Shown here: positions 25,606 through 37,562 of the stretch, one piece after another | Layout of the letters: each line of letters starts with the position of its first letter | Position numbering within the stretch: the first letter of the stretch is position 1 | Source of the DNA: Fasciola hepatica | Taxonomy: Eukaryota > Platyhelminthes > Trematoda > Plagiorchiida > Fasciolidae | Assembly: GCA_948099385.1 (NCBI GenBank) | Contig: CANUEZ040000069.1 | Span: forward strand, 577,501-641,500 | Direction: 5' to 3' | DNA: 64,000 nt | Position numbers and translations under genes: made by a program | The notes under the pieces: generated by a model | Told to the model about the DNA's origin: nothing | The model's input: the letters and a program-made list of their open reading frames with translations, nothing else | Database searches by the model: none

Positions 25606-25914
25606 GGCTGGCTATTTCACAAATTATTGGTTTGAGTTGAAAAAAATATCGATCATAAAAATACTTGCCAATTTATTTTAGGAAGGTGTATTACTGTTTG
25701 CTTTCTTTTCAGAAGACATCAAACAAATTCCTTACACACACCCAAAACCCAGCTAAAAATAAGGTGTCTTCAATGAATATCTCATTTCGCTTGTCAAATC
25801 ATTCCGAGTTTGTTGTGACACCCGAGCTATTTTGACGATGGTGATGGTCACAATCACGCCAAAACACAATCGCTTCGTCCTAATAAATCTACATCTCTTT
25901 GGCTTCTTCTAATT

Positions 25915-26244
25915 TTATCTACATATTTTCAGTGCTCTGATTTGTTGTTGGGGACACAAAAGTTTTTTGGTCAGACCTCCAGTTTCTTCTGTGATGGTAT
26001 AATTTTTGGAAATCACTGTAACGTAGCTGGTACAGCACTTGTTTGGCATCAAGTGTGGCTGTCTTTTGCACAGTATGCTGAATGCTCTGAGTGCTGTCAT
26101 CTTTGATTGTTCACACAGTATGCGCACTTTCGTTCTACAGCCAATTTCACTGTGAGTACAAGCATTACCACAAATGAATAGAAACAAAACGAGAATTTCA
26201 ACCAGGTCATAAATTGTTGTTGGAATAGAAGTGATACGCCACAT
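25915..26244 (-). CDS. Small Cys-rich secreted-type protein, arm A copy
   Basis: A 109-codon intronless frame with an ATG start (MWRITSIPTTIYDLVEILVL), a hydrophobic segment at residues 14-27 that could act as a signal peptide (VEILVLFLFICGN), and nine Cys overall, including ICGNAC, a CC pair and a late LLC. No domain was recognised. The mirror copy 43,686-44,015 in arm B has the same translation. The frame could be fortuitous; its length and signal-like start are the only support. Confidence 0.35.
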   Translation of the reverse strand: MWRITSIPTTIYDLVEILVLFLFICGNACTHSEIGCRTKVRILCEQSKMTALRAFSILCKRQPHLMPNKCCTSYVTVISKNYTITEETGGLTKKLLCPQQQIRALKICR

Positions 26245-26295
26245 TCAAAATGCATGCTTATATTCACTTTCCGTAAAGTTTGCTGGTAGAAAATC

Positions 26296-26327
26296 ACTCC
26301 CAATATTTTGGTCAAAATATTGGGAGT
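26296..26327. repeat. Perfect 14-bp hairpin, arm A copy
   Basis: ACTCCCAATATTTT, four bases, then its exact reverse complement. It lies about 50 bp upstream of the 109-codon minus-strand frame. Confidence 0.9.
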
Positions 26328-26412
26328 TTATACGATATGATTTCGAGTGTAGTTGGGATTCCCTAGATCCAGTGGTGACTCGAATCAATCTATTCCTCGC
26401 AGAGAGGGTTGT

Positions 26413-29400
26413 TTCCTTGCATCTGCAACCCAAGGGTTTTTGATTTGCCTAGCTTTTCTAAACCCAAGTAAAGAAAAGAATTGTAACTAGTTATTCTTTC
26501 CCCGATTGGAACCTTTTTCATGCTTGCATTCATCATTCAGGATATCCATTTATTTTCTCTCTGCCGAATGTTTAGTTTCAATACAGACAAATAAGAATTG
26601 TTCCACAGTTATGTTAGCGATTATAAATGCTCGTAGTACGTGAAGTACTGTGACTGAATGTGATTCATTCGAAAGAGATGGGTCAGATTATTTAATGTAT
26701 AAATTCAAGTCACTGTTTGGTTCTTCTTTCCACTCGAATCCCGCTTGAATGCGGATTACGTGAATATGCTTCAGTGAACAGTTGGAAATACAGTCCACAG
26801 ATAGTACTTTCAGCTGCATGTTGTTATGCTCTGTTTTCGAGCAGCAGTAGAACGATGGCTCATTTTTGCTGGATCAAGGAGATTGGTTTTGTTTATGGAG
26901 TAAAAATATCTAGCAGGACAGTTACCAATATGCTTGTGAAGGTTCAAGTGCATGCACTCATGCAACCACAAATATATTCATGTCGAATGAATATTGGATT
27001 GTTGGGACGTATTCTAGACAAACGTATAAACGACTGAATGGCATGACTGGAAGCAACATTGTAAAACAGTGCAACCAAAGATCACGTGTTAACGAATGGC
27101 CGTAAAAGTCAAAAAGCATCCTGTTTTTTCACGGTAGCCTGTAATGAACAGCTTATATTGTACTTATTTATGGAAAAGCTTGACAAATCCCCTCATTACT
27201 AGTCTACCAGCGTTTGTTGTGAAAATATATATGTACGGGAATTGCAGTCCGTTTGACAAAGAATACGCAGCTGTGGTTTGCAATGAATCGGAACGTTTGA
27301 ATTTATTTATCCGTATATGCAAACACAAGAAGGAGTGCTAGAAAGTACAATTATATTTAGGCCATCACGAGTATTCGTCACCATATGAATGATAAATATT
27401 TTGGTTAAAACCTGTATTACATGAAAGAACAGTTAGGATAGCTTGTCAGATGAAAAAAGCGTTCGAGATTCACTTTCATGTTAATTGTTACGAAATTAGT
27501 GGGAAATCGTTCAACTGTTGCATGGAATTCCACAGGATCGGAATCACGTTTGAATGAAATTTTCTCAATGAATCCACAGTGTTATCATGAGGAGAATCCA
27601 GTTCATGTATTGGAACAAAGCTGCATCTTTGGGTGCCTTTCCAGTTGCTGGAAGCATAGAATCACATATGTTGAGTGTAGAAGCAATACTAATAAAGTAG
27701 TTAGTGCACATGGATGACTAAATGGCATTCAGATCTTTTTGCAATAAACCGTTTCCATGGTCGATACGGCAAAAGCAATCACACATGTTAACTCAGTTTC
27801 AAAATATCAACAACTTCCAATTTTCGATGATACAATTGTGGCTATCGCAGTTGATTATGTCGAATATCGAGAAGATATGAAAATGCTAATTCTATAGACG
27901 TACAACAACAGCATTTGGTTTTATCTCATCTCGGCTGGATTTATGTGGTTCTCGTGTGTAGTTCAAATAACAGCCAATTAGAATTACTGTTCGTAAATCA
28001 TTCATCAGTGTCAACCGTTGGGTTTATCTAGGAAGAGTCTGAATCCAACATTCTTACTAAATTTACACAAGAATCAGTTCCTGTGTCCACATGATGTTCA
28101 TATCCCGTTTTGACGATTCCATTCAACAAAATGCTCCAAGCAGTGCTTTTTGTGTCTCTCATCTGGTTGAGCGCTTCCAACGAAACACCCAATTATTGAT
28201 CATTGTGATGGAAAGAAGACGTATAAATCTGTGCTACTCAGATGGTTGTGATGTGGACAGTCCACTATTAAGTTAAATGTTGAAAACAGTGTATACTCAC
28301 GGGAGTGGTACAGTTTTGCTCTATGTCTCAAATTTGACTTCCGTTGATTATGAAATTGAACATTCAATCGAGGAATTTGATTGCACAGAATACTTGTTTT
28401 GAACTCAAAGTTCAATTTTGCTGCACTTTTTGGAATCACAGGACAAATCACACAAATTTTGGTCTAGTCTTAAAGCACTTTTATCTTCAAACAGGTTTAG
28501 TTTGCTGTTTTTATTCTCTGTCGTGAAGTTTTGCTATACTATCTGTTGTTTGATTAGTCCTCCGAACAACTTCCGGTAATAAAATGGTTTTGGTATTTTC
28601 TGGCAGATGGTTCATCGTGCACCGATAAACCTGTTGTGAAATGCGTTCTACCTAAATAATGAGACCAGTGTTCAATGTTTTACGGGATCGAAGGATGATA
28701 ATTTGATTTCGAGAACCCCTGGATTGTTTGGTCAGGTGATTCGTCAATTGCTGAATAGTTTATTATGAGGTGAATGTTCTAATCTGTCCACCTAGTCCAA
28801 TTAGGTAAAGTCCCTTGTCACCTTAGATAAAATTTGAAAATAAAGTATTGGTGCTACAAACAATGGTGTTTACGTATCCACCATTCATTTTCCAGTCGAT
28901 GCCATCAAAACACCGTCGCTTATCCCACTGATCGTGAATTCGTGAACCCCGGTCAAGTCCTTAGTTCAGGACTGGTGATTGGAGGGTACCGTATGACCGG
29001 GCGATGGAATTGATGTTATTGATTACACAGACGAATAGTATGCAGAAAAAGCGTAACGGGTAAAGATTGATATACCCGTGAATGTGCAAATTTGCTAGGT
29101 AAACATGACAAGTAAGAACAATGAGTGATATGGAAGGTCACAATAGTCTCAGAACCAAACATGTCGGAACTTGTTTGCCCTGATGTTCTTATCTTCTCAA
29201 TTTTACTTTCATGTTTTCAACGAAGTAGTTGCACTGCTGTGCTAGTTGTCTTGAGTTAGGTCTCACTATGTACACCTTCGTGTGGAGACTCTCCGAAGAT
29301 ATCTTGTTTCTCTCCTCCAGATATCTCAGAATATTTGCAAAGGTAACGACATTCTTAGAGTAGTACCAATAATATCAAAGTCCAGCTGGAGATATCTTGG

Positions 29401-29916
29401 ATTTGTCCTGCTAGGTCGATTTAGTGCTTCAATAATTGCTCCTGTTTTGTTTAAGCATGGCCCACCGTTAAGATTGAAATACACTTGATAAGAACACTAA
29501 GTGGAATTCATGGACAAGTCAAACTTCTGCCATATTCAATTGAACGTAATGATTGGTCAGCCTACGTAGAACCAGTTCTCTTGAACCAAAATATTATACG
29601 CGTCTATCTGACTAATGAATGTTCCGTTGAATTGATTGATGTGCATGATGAACGTGGATAGGAAGTTGTTCAAATCAGCCATGCCACTTCAGCCAGGTTA
29701 AGTAGTTATATTGTTGGACAATGCACTAGCTGCAACGAAAGACAAATAATGTGCTATAGAGAGTAAAACAATAATAGCTTCGATTTTGAAGAGTATAATA
29801 TATATGTCATTCAACAGTCCATAATGATATAAAAAGGTACATGTGATTAAGTATCAAAAAAGGTGAAAAGACTTTTGGAAAGACACTTCTCTGATAGTTC
29901 ATAGTAACTTCATCGA
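26413..29916. other. Unique spacer DNA between the repeat blocks
   Basis: Not duplicated elsewhere in the window as far as could be seen. One exon candidate is listed at 27,205-27,341. A short coding-like frame at 27.76-27.89 kb (MVDTAKAITHVNSV ... EYREDMK) has no partner. Nothing else is supported. Confidence 0.4.
27205..27341 (+). other. Candidate terminal exon of the NC...AVV family
   Basis: After an acceptor (tcattactag) the frame reads LPAFVVKIYMYGNCSPFDK, then YAAVVCNESE, then CKHKKEC and a stop. The spacing resembles FNCNIT ... YAIAVP in the 61.4-kb gene and NCYNSV ... AMRAS in the arm exons. No upstream exon was identified. Confidence 0.25.
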
Positions 29917-30790
29917 GACTTAACGAATATGGATGTTGGGTGAAATTATCCTTCGTTCTAGTTTCTTCACTACTAGCTGAAAGAAATCTTTCTTCCAGTA
30001 AACATTGTTCATTAAGTCCTCATGAAATTTCTAATTCGTTGTCGACCAAGCCAGATGTTGCAGACCTAGCAATTGAAACGGCCGACTCCTAACTATAATT
30101 GATTTAACTTCTTAAATGGCTATAATGTTTTGGTGAAGGACAAAATATATGTTTGCTAACATTATCTCCTTCAAACTCAAGGCATCTACTGTACGCTCAG
30201 CAGCTGGGTCGCACCAGTTAGCAGAATTTGGCTGCATGCATTTATCCAAATGAACTGCTAATTAATGGCTTAGACATAATCCAATCACTTATTGAAGACA
30301 ATCAAGAATATTGAAAACAAAGGTCTAACGAATGTGGGGAACTGCATTCTAAGGTTACTACATATTTCGATTAGTGCGAATAGGAAACGATCAATGAGTG
30401 AAAAGCTGACATCGCATTACGCAACAACCATTATGGTACAAAGTAAGATCGTGAGCTGTACTTAGGTGAGTGATGTTTTGGCTGAGGGTTTGTGGTCACT
30501 GAACAAAACTGTAGTTTCGACAACCAGTCAAATATCACAGATATATTCATATTCTCGGAACGAATAGGCGTTACTCGTTGAGAATTAGGCTTTAAACTAA
30601 TAACGACTAAGAAAATATTCTGATTAGACCGTCCTGCGAGCAGTGTCACTGATAAGCTATTTTGATCTATGATTCGGGGAATTTCCACATACTTACAATA
30701 AATAGAGTCATATGAAACAAGTAATAATTCGTGTGATTACCAGTGATTCTACCTCGATTTTCTTCGAACCAATAAAATTAACGCCTCGAG
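29917..30790 (+). repeat. Direct repeat, copy 2 (pair of 18,180-19,090)
   Basis: Same order of conserved patches as the 18.2-kb copy, again immediately upstream of a (GAT)n array. Confidence 0.8.
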
Positions 30791-30795
30791 TTTAA

Positions 30796-31106
30796 GGGAC
30801 AGAACATTCAAAAGGAGAAATATTCGTGAGGTTGATGATTCAGATAGTGCAAATACTGAAGATGATGACTGTAGAAATCGTTATAAAGCATTTCAAGATG
30901 ACTTGGAAGATGTTCACGCTGTTGACGTTGATGCTGCTGCTGCTGATGCTGATTACGATGATGACGATGATAACGATGATGATGATGATGACGATGATAA
31001 AGTTGAGAATGATGATGACGATGATGATGATGACGATGATGACGATCATGATCAGGAGGATGAGAAAGATTATCAGGATGATGATGAATATGATGACGAT
31101 GATTAG
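30796..31106 (+). CDS. Asp-rich acidic open frame, candidate exon
   Basis: A possible acceptor (gtttaag) at 30,796 opens a frame whose first ~35 codons are not simple repeat: RTFKRRNIREVDDSDSANTE, then CRNRYKAFQDD and DVHAVDVDAAAAD. It then runs into an Asp-dominated tract with Glu, Asn, His and Tyr, and stops at TAG (31,104). The same register continues open for roughly another 500 bases beyond the stop. In this tract GAC (a silent change for Asp) is the commonest variant of GAT, as expected if Asp is being kept. Whether it is expressed is unknown; it could be a retired exon overrun by repeat expansion. Confidence 0.3.
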
Positions 31107-31249
31107 AATTATGACGGAGATGATGATGACGATTCAGACTATGATGATTTTGATGACGATTCAGATGATGATAATGATTCGGATAATGATGACCATGATG
31201 ATGATGATGACGATGATGATGATGAAGATGATGATGAGGGTGATGATGT

Positions 31250-31303
<54 letters not shown>

Positions 31304-31498
31304 CGACGATGATGTTGTTGATGATTCGGATGTTTATGTTGATGATTCGGATGTTGATGCTGATGTTTCAGATGGTGATGATGATGATGACGATGATGCT
31401 GAAGACGATGATGTTGAAGAAGTCGGTGATGATTTTAATGAATTTGATGATGATGATGGAGATGATGATGGTGTAGATGATGATGATGATGATTCGGA

Positions 31499-31542
<44 letters not shown>

Positions 31543-32370
31543 TTATTGATGATGATTATGATGGTGATGATGGTGATGATGTTGATGGTCATCATGATGT
31601 TGATGATGATGATGTAATGATGATGGTGATGATGAACATGATGATGAATCTGATGTTTTGGATGAATAATGTGCTTATGAGGATAGCGATGGTGATGCGT
31701 ATGATTGTGTAATTGATGATGGTGATATCGGTGATGAAGACGATGTTGATGATGAAGGTTAACTTCATTTAGATAAGGATGTTGATGGTCATGATGACGA
31801 CGACGACGATGATGATGATGATGACGATGTTGGAGATCATGATGAATACGGTGATGATGATGATGATGATAATGATGAAGATGATGCTGAAGATGAAGAT
31901 GACGTTGATGATGATGACGATGATGATGATGATGATGATGATAATGATGATGTTGATGATGATGATGATGATGATGACGGTGATTTTGATGATTATGTTG
32001 TTTCGGATGTTTTCCATTATTATGATGCTGTTGACTGTGTTAATGGTGATCATTTGGTTGATGAATTTGATGTTGATATTGATGATATGGATGACGTTGT
32101 TTATTCGTTTGTCGTAGCTCTGGAAGATGGTATTGATGAAGGTTTTGTTTATGATATTGATAATAATGTTGACGAATAGGTTGATGGTTTTGACGACTGT
32201 TGTGTCGGCTATTAATATGTTGCTTATCGGGGTCACGTTTTTTCATTTCATATGTATAAATTTATTCCAATTTTTGAAAGCTTCGCTGGTTATTTTGATG
32301 ATGCTGTTTTTGATGTTCATGACGATGCGGATGATGATGTTGATGATCATTCTGGTGATGAAAATGACCC
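30850..32370. repeat. Imperfect (GAT)n array 2
   Basis: About 1.5 kb of GAT repeats, with interruptions such as GATTCGGATGTTGATG recurring. It ends about 150 bp beyond the 3' end of the CUB-CUB-mucin gene, which lies on the other strand. Confidence 0.9.
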
Positions 32371-32522
32371 TTTAATTATGACGTAATTGTTCCGATTATT
32401 TATATGTTTTACTGAAGTGTCGGTGTTGGTCGTCATTTTGCAACCTATTTGATTTGTGTTTTATAAGTACATGCTATCGCGTTTCCCCGATTTAGCTGAA
32501 TCGAAATATAAAGGAATAATTT

Positions 32523-35500
32523 TCATTCAAATAGTTTTTCGCAATCTGTTATACTGCACTCCATATAAAACCAGGTAGAAAACGTCTCATTATTTAATCC
32601 ATCATAAAATTTACTTGTCTTTGATACTTCTTTCTGGCCGGTGGTTGTGGTTTCTCTTGTCACTTTGCTTTCTTCTGACGCGATTTTAGTGCTCATTGTA
32701 TCCGTTGGTACTGTTGTGGTTGTCGGTATAAGTGTTTTTTCAGCTTCTGTTCCTGCCATCGTCAAATTTCTCACTGTCGTTGTTGCTGCTGTTGTTGTTG
32801 CTGTCGTTTTTGCTTCTGATGTTGCTGATAGTTTTACAAAAGATGAAAGAAATATGAAGATATTCAATTTAAAATTCAATTTTTTTTAAGTCCATTTCCG
32901 TAAAATGTTATATACCATGCAATATTCTGTCTGCCGCATTGTCTCGCCAGGCAACACTTAGTTCAGAGTCCCCAAGCTATCTTCATGATAATCGAAATAG
33001 TTATCCAAACAGTCATCGAAAGCACTGGCATCGTAGACATCAACACTCTCATGTTACAAATCATCATCCATTAAATTCGTTTCATCATAAATCTCAACAT
33101 CATCGCTGTTTGGCTTCCGCTGATCGATAAATTCGCCATTGTGATCAGCTTCCCAAAATGAATCATAAAGATATCTTCATATTCGTTTTCTGCAGTATCA
33201 TCACCTTTATCAACTTTATTATGCACGTCACTGTATGAAAGGGATGGGTAAGTAATTCACCAGACGATGGTAACCCTCAAAGTTATCTACTTGAAATGTT
33301 CACCGTGGCCGTAACAAAAGGTACGCGGTTTTCTGCCTCCGAACGCATTTACATCAGTGGTATGGCACGAAATGGTACCACAACTCAGACAGCATTTAAA
33401 CTTGTGGCCGGTTGCTAGGAAGAACTAAAAACGCGAACCTATTGCGCTTAGCTTTTAATGATAGCAGTTACTTTCAGATCCAACATGACTGCAATTCAAG
33501 TGATCTTTATCAGACCATCTATGGAGCTACATTACATAGGCTTGCTTTGAAACCGATACGATGACTAAAATGCTTCGACTGGTTTTCAAGTCATTATCCT
33601 CACTCTGACCGTGAGAGTTCAGGCTCAAGTGAATGCTCACTGAGAATTGCTCTATAATATGCCAAAACTGATCCCCTTCCAAGGCCTGACCATAAACTTT
33701 CCACTCATGTATGTTACCGCCCTATCCGTTATGAAGGTGTCTTTGTAAGCTATACCATATATTATCACGAAAAAATGAGTTTATTACCAGGATAGCTCAC
33801 AACGCAGTTACGGTATAATCGGTTGAAATAACATTTGAATATGAGTGCAGTTTCTTAAAAACAGCTTTGCCAATATTCTCACTATCGATTACATTCGAAA
33901 GTAGAAACTTCACTTATTGTTTTCAGCGTAGTAAATTGCGAAGTTACGCTTTAAAATAAAATAGCCGATTGAGTTCATTACTGAATGAAACAACAATAAG
34001 TTAACACAAACGTTCGCACTATGAAAACGAACCTCTAATTGGCTCCCATTTGAATAAACCAAATGAAGATTTGAGGGAATTGGAATTAATGTCATCATTT
34101 TCAATGATGAAAATGATGATGATTTGGATGAAAATATTTTCTGGGAAACCCTCTTTAAAATGAACCACAGGAAACTAATTCACACAGCAGAGTCATATCG
34201 TCTAACCTTTGGAATAAATTGCCCGAATGTTTACATTTTGCCAGGAATTGCGTGCACTGAGCAATATATAGAGCGTGTTGTTTGTGGAAGTGTACGGATC
34301 TGGTGGAGGATGTCCGTCACAGTATTTCTTCAACCCCGAAGTTTGACCGGGAACATCCGATATTTGCGCATAATCCTTTTCACATTCCGCATTTCCGGGG
34401 ACCTTCATGAGTAAGACAAAGGAAATTTTGAGGCTTATAAAGATATAACTACCTTTTCGGCGAGCAACACTTGCAAATGATCTCCGTTAAAACGACCATA
34501 AAATGCACGGAACTTACGTTAAACTTTTCAAATCTAATGTTCAGTTTCTGGCCGTCATTTCCGAATATAAAATACTGACATACTGTCGGACCGGTGAAAG
34601 TTGTATTTTCCATGGGTACAGCCAGACTTCCTTTTTCGGCTTCCAAATGCAGAAAATGGAAACCGCAACTTCCAGGTTGCCTCGTTCCCGGGCCTGAGTA
34701 AAACAGATATATTTGTCGATCATTTATTATGAATCATTTCATTAGAGTAAGCTGTCTTTCATTTGACGTCATTGATTAAAGTAAATGAACATTCCCTCAT
34801 CTTACGACGGGCCATGTGACAAATGAACACGAATCGCCAAGCTACGTCAGTTCCTTTGAATTAGACCGAAAAAGGCAAACAGTATTCAAAATATGTGTAG
34901 GAGCGGCTGAGTAGCTATTGTGAGGCTCAGGAATTCGGGGGTTGTTTTCAACAATGGAAAGATCGATCGATTGTCAGTCTTGCTTTGAAGAATGGATATA
35001 TGAGAAGGTTATAATGTGATAGATTCTGAAACGACCACGCGCACTGAATTTCAATGCCAATTCTACAGTTTCTTTGGCACAAAATAGAATCTGTGGTCAA
35101 TTTGTGTTGTAGAAAAGAACTTCGTGATCGAACAACGAGAGTGTTCTGAGGTCGAGTACAGACTGATAACTCTGTCTTGTTAATTGTCAGAACTACCTTC
35201 AATTACAAGTGATACTCTTAGCAGAAAGTGCTTCTTCGCTAAAAGTTGAGCACTTTCAAAGGCAATGTTTTTTGGCACATCTTACTCTACTCGTAGTCGC
35301 TTAGAATATCCCAAGTTGGATGAACTCCACCCATCGAGGATGAGCCCTTGCTGTAGAATAGATTGATCGGAGGTCCTTGCAAACTTTAGCTCGTCATTCT
35401 TCTCAAGCAAATGAGTCTGCTTTGTACTGGAGGTATCAATATCTCCTACATCAAAAAATCTGGTTGACTGGATGCGCCCGGATAGTTCTCTGAGGGTTGG

Positions 35501-37562
35501 ATTGATAAAAATGAAACATCCCTTTAGGTGAGATGGAATTTGAATTCAGCCGTATTAGATAAGTTCATTTAGATACTATATTCGGCATTCTGCATCGAAT
35601 TACTTTGTGTATTTTGCTCAATACAAACATTAACTTTTGCACATGTGTGCATATCCTACGGAAATTTTTGAAGAACATTCACTACATGTTTGATATTTCT
35701 GCAACCGTTGTGCATGCATGTGAAGCTAATATTCCGCATTGTATCTTTGTTGATCTTGTTTCCTGTTTGGTAAAGCCCTCACGCCTTGTAGCACTTTCAT
35801 TTGAAATGACCGCCAGTGGACCACAATCCACCAATTCATACCAAGAGAACTCCCTAGGAGAGGCCACATATCAAGCAATGCATAATCTATTTCATTTTAA
35901 CTGCTTTGGCTTCACATGTTCCACTTACTCCAATCTCCTAACCGAACCTACGTAGATTTCGTAGCTCAAATGTTCCCAGGTAATTATCAGAGCTATATGT
36001 AAATCTGCACCATTACTGTGCTCTCTAGTTCTTTATATATGAATATCTTTTCTTCCACTACGTTCCCCATTCATATCACATATTCATAAGGAAGAAAACG
36101 AAGTGTTGATTCATAGAACAGGCAAAGTAAACAGCGTAAAGTGTGCTTCATGGATGACTCGTCAGCAAACAAATATTCACAGTCTTGTGAAAATATAGGT
36201 ACGAAGTAATTCAGTAGAAAATCTGTTCACTTTATAAAAACGGGTTACTTTCTCATTGGCAATAGAAAGCCCATATCGACCAATGTGAATTCCTTCTTAA
36301 TGCAGGGTCTCCTAGTAGACGATTCCGACTGGTCCATTTAAGTGTGGTGCTGAATATCAGCGCATCATTCAGAGCACTGTGCAGTCATGTATTCTCGCTG
36401 ACGGTAATCATCAGATTTATAAATCCACCTATTCCCCCCCCCCCCTTATTTGAAACTAAATTTGTGCGCATCTTTTTTATTCATTATTGGGGTCCAAGTT
36501 GACCGCGGTTCACAGTGAATGGTTTTATTTTCGTCAACACCATATGATATAATGCTCATGAGTCTCTGACATTTACCATCAAAAAAATATGATCACTATA
36601 TTGTATCAATCCCAAGATTGATAGCTTTCTACTAGATACTATGAATAACACTACACCTGAAACGGTTAACATATACATCAATACAGCCACAGGTTAATAG
36701 ACCGCTATCCGTATTTTACAATATTAACATTGAGAAGTTATTGGAAAGGTATCTAAAGAAAGGAAATTCGGCTGGAGTGCCCTCAAATTGCTGTAGTGAG
36801 AGGAATGATGACACCTTACTATGAAATAATAAATTGAGATTTTAGACTTGCTGCCATTAGGATTTGAACGTAAAACGCAAAATCTGTATAAAATGTCAAG
36901 GATCTCAATGACCTGTACGAATAGAAGCAGTCAGACAGAATTTAACACTCACTTTGTAAGAATTTCGCCTTCACAAAGCTCTCATGATAGTGTTTATCTC
37001 TAGCCACCTTTATTTCCATTACCATCACATTGCCAAGAACTGTAAAATCATTTTTCATGGTCCCCGTAACGAAGTCTTCAGTATTGTTCAATGATTCCTT
37101 GTTCTCGGCAACCATGAGATACCCGTCTTTGAAAATGGCTTCTCTTCCGAGCTGAAAGTCAGAAAAATTATGACAGAGACAACATTCACCAAGGACAACA
37201 GAATAGAGAAATATCTGTGAAAATAGAATACAGTTTACTCACATATAGCGATTCTATTTGGAGTGTGATCATACCACCAGCATAACCGGTTATTGTATAC
37301 GTGCATGTCGTCACCATGGAAAACTTCTTCTGAACTCCGACCTCGAAGTTAGTTTCGTCTTCAGTTAAACTTATCTCCAGGTTTCCACAATTTTCTATCT
37401 GAGCAGTGACGGCTAATAATTGGGGAAAACAAAGTGTAAGTTGATAATTTTTGGTAAAAGTTGGAATAAAAAGGCGGCATCAAACTTGAAACGTGATAAC
37501 TTACTGCGAAAAATACCGCAAGTATACGCCAAAATAGCTAGCATAAAGATTCTGGCGACCAT
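32523..37562 (-). CDS. Secreted CUB-CUB-mucin-like protein, six exons
   Basis: Minus-strand exons: 37,505-37,562; 37,243-37,412; 36,953-37,151; 34,518-34,693; 34,207-34,402; 32,523-32,824. Every junction is GT-AG (donors gtaagt, gtgagt, gtgagt, gtaagt, gttaga) and phases join without a break to give 366 residues. Residues 1-19 are a signal peptide (MVARIFMLAILAYTCGIF). CUB1 (about 24-142) has Cys28 and Cys56 and lacks the second Cys pair. CUB2 (about 150-266) has the full pattern: Cys152, 181, 208 and 229. Residues 267-345 are Thr/Ser-rich (TTATTTAATTTV), as in O-glycosylated mucin stretches, followed by a short tail with two Cys (MECSITDC). CUB domains usually bind proteins or sugars outside cells; the target here is unknown. 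More 3' exons cannot be excluded. Intron 3 is 2.26 kb, introns 1 and 2 are about 91 nt. Confidence 0.7.
32860..34190. other. Intron 5 and flanking DNA of the CUB-CUB-mucin gene
   Basis: No other gene seen. Diverged counterpart at about 52,970-54,470. Confidence 0.5.
35400..35930. other. ~0.5-kb insertion in intron 3, unknown origin
   Basis: Flanking sequence aligns with 39.25-39.35 kb in the second copy, but this segment is absent there. It contains long open frames on both strands (35,605-35,955 plus; 35,682-35,867 minus) without a recognised domain. No terminal repeats were identified. Confidence 0.4.
36434..36445. repeat. (C)12 homopolymer
   Basis: Twelve C in a row in AT-rich intron DNA, a likely length-variable site. 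Confidence 0.9.

Larger units (their letters stand above)
19130..26412 (+). repeat. Large inverted repeat, arm A
   Basis: Matches 43,518-50,700 in reverse orientation. In the inner part (20,490-26,412) paired positions always sum to 69,930, so there is no net insertion or deletion over about 5.9 kb, and only scattered substitutions were seen. The outer part (19,130-20,489) is clearly more diverged (about 80-87% by eye) with indels. The arm holds a decayed Helitron, a foldback element, a perfect hairpin and secreted-protein-like open frames. Confidence 0.95.

Noticed and set aside
29282..29488. 68-codon frame as part of a Helitron helicase
   Set aside because: No Walker or other helicase motif could be matched.
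30826..31595. Long Met-rich and Ile-rich open frames in the GAT arrays (also 31,769-32,236, 50,697-51,075, 51,497-51,994)
   Set aside because: They are the ATG and ATC registers of the trinucleotide repeat; being open is automatic and implies no gene.
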